From Phoronis australis (taxonomy: Eukaryota; Phoronida; Phoronidae), in contig NMRA01000588.1 in assembly GCA_002633005.1 (NCBI GenBank), positions 22,377-86,376 of the forward strand: a stretch of DNA of 64,000 bases, written 5' to 3'. Numbering within the stretch: position 1 is the first letter of the stretch; every line of letters begins with the position of its first letter. The position numbers and the translations under genes were made by a program. This document shows positions 61,033 to 64,000 of the stretch, piece after piece. The notes under the pieces were generated by a model. That model was not told the origin of the DNA, did not search any database, and saw only the letters and a program-made list of their open reading frames with translations.

Positions 61033-61115
61033 ATGGATTTTGAAGAATAATTCTCCAAAATCCACTCGGGCTCTAAATAACGGGGGATAACGACTTCGCC
61101 ATGTAATAATCTATA
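61033..61115. mobile_element. Short inverted-repeat MITE, partial copy
   Basis: It contains TTCTCCAAAATCCACTCGGG, then GGGGGATAACGACTTCGCCA and ATGTAATAATCTAT. This is the inverse of the left two thirds of 63465-63584, so the two copies lie in opposite orientation 2.4 kb apart. Confidence 0.75.
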
Positions 61116-61428
61116 TTTATTTTGTGTGGTTGTTTTTAATAGTCATTTTGTTTCTGGTACTTCAGCAAAGCTACCTGTTGTGGTAATAAATTATAGGAAA
61201 ACATTTGTAGATCAGAAAATGTCTTTTCTTTATCACCATATCGTGAAACTGATGCAAAGTACTAACATTTGGATTACAGAACGACAGTCGAATCTCGCTG
61301 TATTTACCCACAATGCCGTAATCACCCATCAGGCACATTAATTCGATGCCTCGTTTTTTGCCAGTGGAGTTTCACACGTTATTTGTTTACGAGTTTGTCT
61401 CGGTAGCATTGCTCTACTGGTCCTTCCA

Positions 61429-61626
61429 ATGCCAACGAAGTACTGCTGTGCTGTGGGCTCCAACTCCGACGTGAGAAAGTTTGATAAACTAAATAAATAC
61501 CAGTGGATGCGTGATCTGAAATTCTCCTTCCCGACATCAGTGAGAGACACGAAAATGTGTCTGATTTCCAAAACGAGGTCACGGGTTTTCTTATCTCCGG
61601 GACAAAGGAAAGTTCTATCGCCGTGA
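61429..61626 (+). CDS. Weak ORF with a THAP-like start
   Basis: A 65-residue ATG frame starting MPTKYCCAVGSNSD, reminiscent of the M-P-x-x-C-x-x-x-G-C start of THAP zinc fingers, but the second metal-binding pair is not evident. The opposite strand is also open over 61338-61718. It could be a transposase relic or chance. Confidence 0.15.
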   Translation: MPTKYCCAVGSNSDVRKFDKLNKYQWMRDLKFSFPTSVRDTKMCLISKTRSRVFLSPGQRKVLSP

Positions 61627-64000
61627 TTATAGACAGCGCATTTCGTACGAAATTGGCAGCAAATCGGCACCGGTTTATTATCCGTTTTCTCTTTTAAAAA
61701 GAGAAAACATTCACGCATGGCGATGTTTCAAAGCGTAAAAACATTTTTGTTTCAAAAAACGTGCAATAATGCGCATGTGTGTTTTGATTTTTGATGCCCA
61801 GACACCACAACGTGCGAAGTTTCTCAACAGTTGCCCATGTGTCACTTCGCCGGTAAAATAATCATGTTTATTGATTTTAATTTTCAATTAATAGACAAAA
61901 CACATTTTAAAACGTGACAAAAATTTGCCAAAAAAATTCCGCCAACGGGGACGGTGGTGTAGCTGAGATCGGCGATGGGAAAATATTGTAGTGTTAGGAG
62001 CATGACGCAGCATTTTTCTAATCTCTCAGTCACACAAATATTATCCGCGGAGTTAATAATGTGTTCATCCTGAAACTCCGGCGGAGCAGCAATGACCGCG
62101 GCCAGGCGGCCGAGCTGCGATAGTAGCTTGTACAAATGTTTCAGACCGAAGGAATTTTTTTCGTTTAGTTTACACTTATTATTAATAATAATAATACTAT
62201 TTGGCAACTTAAAAGCTATTTCGCTACCAGTTGGTTATAAGAAATAGGTCGTCGCTCTTTGTTGACCGTCGACCGCTTAACAGTATCGCCCGAGACCACC
62301 TGTATCTTAGTTTTTCCCTGTCCTTTATTTTCAATATTTCTCAAGTTCTTAGAATATTCTGCATAACTGTATAGCAGTTTTACTTAATTATTCTGATATA
62401 TTGCATGTTCGTTTATACTGTTTACCACAGTTAACATACACCCTGTAAAACACGCTTAGCCCAGTCGTTCTCGTTTAATCTCACTTCCGACTAAAGCGGC
62501 AAATCTGAAAGTACTCTAGTATCAATCGGCCCAGTTTGTGACAAGTGAGGATTTTTATAAAACTTTCGCCTACGGATTTCGTTATGATGAACCGTTAGAT
62601 ACAGATAGCTTCATTATAACATGTTCTAACCATCTAAAAGGGTTAAACACGTGTGCTACTTGGTATTTAACGATGTCAAACAAAATGACATATTAAAATA
62701 TTAATTATTTCTTGTCAATAATGAATTTCAGTTAAATCTATTGCTTCTTTCATAAGGTTGGCCTCATAATATTCGCTACCGGGATATGATTCTATATCCG
62801 TCACTAACAGGAACATGCCGTTAACACCACAACGACTAAAGCGTGCTCATCAACTCTCTTCATTGGTAGCGATGACCTTAAAACGGCACATGTACACTAT
62901 ACACACTGCCTGTGACTTGAGTTTAAGAAATAGAATCCCATCACGGCAGGGTACGAGTAAAAAGCCAATTCGATTTTGTTTTTAGCCAGGTAATTAGGGC
63001 GAAATACAGCTTCATTATTATCAATATTGACACGTGGTCATTGTTTACATATTACTGTCCGGAGAAAAAATAGGATGTTCTACTGTTGTTGAAATGAATC
63101 AATTTGAAAATGGACCTGGAGATTTTTACAAATACATTATGCCAATGAACAAATTGGAAACAGTTTGTACAGAGCCTCAGGATATTTGGTGAACATTTCA
63201 CCTAAAAATTGACAAAACGTGTAAGTATATTTTCAGTAAAAATACGTGTATGACTGGTTCCCTCCCCGCACAATAGATGGAGCAACTTCTAAATTACTGA
63301 TCTCTTGTAAGAAAATCGAGGCTATGTGCCATGTCAGTATTTTGTCTCTCTTTTCTATTCCAATTTTCGGAAAGGAGGCTTTTTAAAGTGAGCGATTTTG
63401 TACGTCTGCTACGTGTACCTCAGTACTTTGCACGGCGATTACTGACTGGTCCAAACGCATACATATAGATTAATACATGGCGAAGTCGTTATCCCCTGTT
63501 ATCTAGAGCCCGAGTGGATTTTGGAGAATTATCGCCCGAGGGGCATTAGCGGGGGATAACGACTGAGAACATGTAATAATCTATTTATACCACATACTGA
63601 ACGAGAAACATTGCAATGAATCGATCTACCTTTCTCGACTCGCCTCGGCTTTGTAACTACTTTCTATGTCAGAGGCCCGGGGTCGAAGGTCGTGACCTTT
63701 TAAGAAAAACCGAGCTATTTTTGTCAAATAATGATTTTACTCAAAACCAATTGAAAAATAAAACAAAATATAAGTAAAGTGAATCTATAAATTAAGGTTT
63801 AGCAACTATTATAGCTTACTACACATTTTATCACGCTAAGCTTCGACCGGGAAAATATCGTCTGCTAAAGTAGGTTACCACTAGTAACTGAATATAATGC
63901 TCAAGTCAAAGGATCCCGACGACACTATACCCGCTTTAAAATTGGAGATCGGTAATTTACAAGTGAGAGAACACGAGAGAAGAATTTCACTGAATTAAAA
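61627..64000. other. Gene-free right end
   Basis: An open minus-strand frame at 61884-62207 lies over a short GC-rich patch (62060-62115) but has no recognised domain. Apart from the MITE at 63465-63584 nothing is supported. Confidence 0.45.
63465..63584. mobile_element. 120-bp inverted-repeat MITE, complete copy
   Basis: The left end ATAGATTAATACATG-CGAAGTCGTTATCCCC (in part) mirrors the right end GGGGGATAACGACT, CATGTAATAATCTAT. The centre holds CCGAGTGGATTTTGGAGAAT and TCGCCCGAGGGGCATTAGCG. It is non-coding. Confidence 0.8.

Larger units (their letters stand above)
56662..61428. other. Upstream flank of ALDH: first exon not located
   Basis: Phase-0 donors on the minus strand at about 57262, 58563, 58985, 59628, 59710 and 60035 were examined. 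None follows a convincing ATG frame. The stretch holds a diverged repeat (57000-57620), a 20-bp array (57882-57952), a diverged duplication (58247-58345), (CA)n at 59825-59855, and CA plus GA repeats at 60303-60345. Confidence 0.5.

Overview
This window is intron-rich, AT-rich eukaryotic nuclear DNA, most likely from an invertebrate animal. The evidence is GT-AG introns, an aldehyde dehydrogenase split at intron positions I recall from animal ALDH1A/ALDH2 genes, AATAAA poly(A) signals, many short inverted-repeat transposons (MITEs), microsatellites, long G homopolymers, a run of Ns at 17817-18333, and a strong excess of the palindrome TACATGTA. The overall look resembles a marine invertebrate deuterostome (hemichordate or lancelet type), but the sequence alone does not prove this. 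No prokaryotic operon, CRISPR array, rRNA gene or intact virus was found.

Left part (1-9.4 kb): the plus strand carries the end of a small-protein gene. An exon fragment at 1-39 ends in a phase-2 donor. Two separate terminal exons, at 3300-3429 and 8792-8897, both continue it in frame. Each encodes a version of the same short module (Y-x-GKG ... L-x-NHANQ-x-NPNN) with its own stop codon and poly(A) signal(s). They look like duplicated, possibly alternative, last exons.

Middle (9.4-49 kb): mostly gene-poor DNA full of repeats. The one convincing gene is a single-exon minus-strand ORF (25753-26214) with a pleckstrin-homology-like fold, a TATA box, a CCAAT box and an AU-rich element just after the stop. 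The rest holds a 44-bp satellite array (13978-14494), two copies of a 248-bp inverted-repeat element (16703 and 39328), foldback elements, hAT-like fragments, a tRNA-like pseudogene beside a large palindrome (38118-38245), and a decayed LINE retrotransposon (41070-44316, minus). The LINE is broken by about 2 kb of foreign DNA. A 405-bp inverted-repeat element with an 8-bp target duplication, carrying a palindromic 21-bp minisatellite, sits at its upstream edge.

Right part (49-56.7 kb): a nearly complete minus-strand ALDH1/2-class aldehyde dehydrogenase in 12 recognised exons, giving 479 residues from the second coding exon to the stop. All catalytic residues are present. The first coding exon was not found. 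Several residues lining the substrate tunnel differ from the classical ALDH1A and ALDH2 enzymes. The last 7 kb (56.7-64 kb) has only repeats and weak ORFs.
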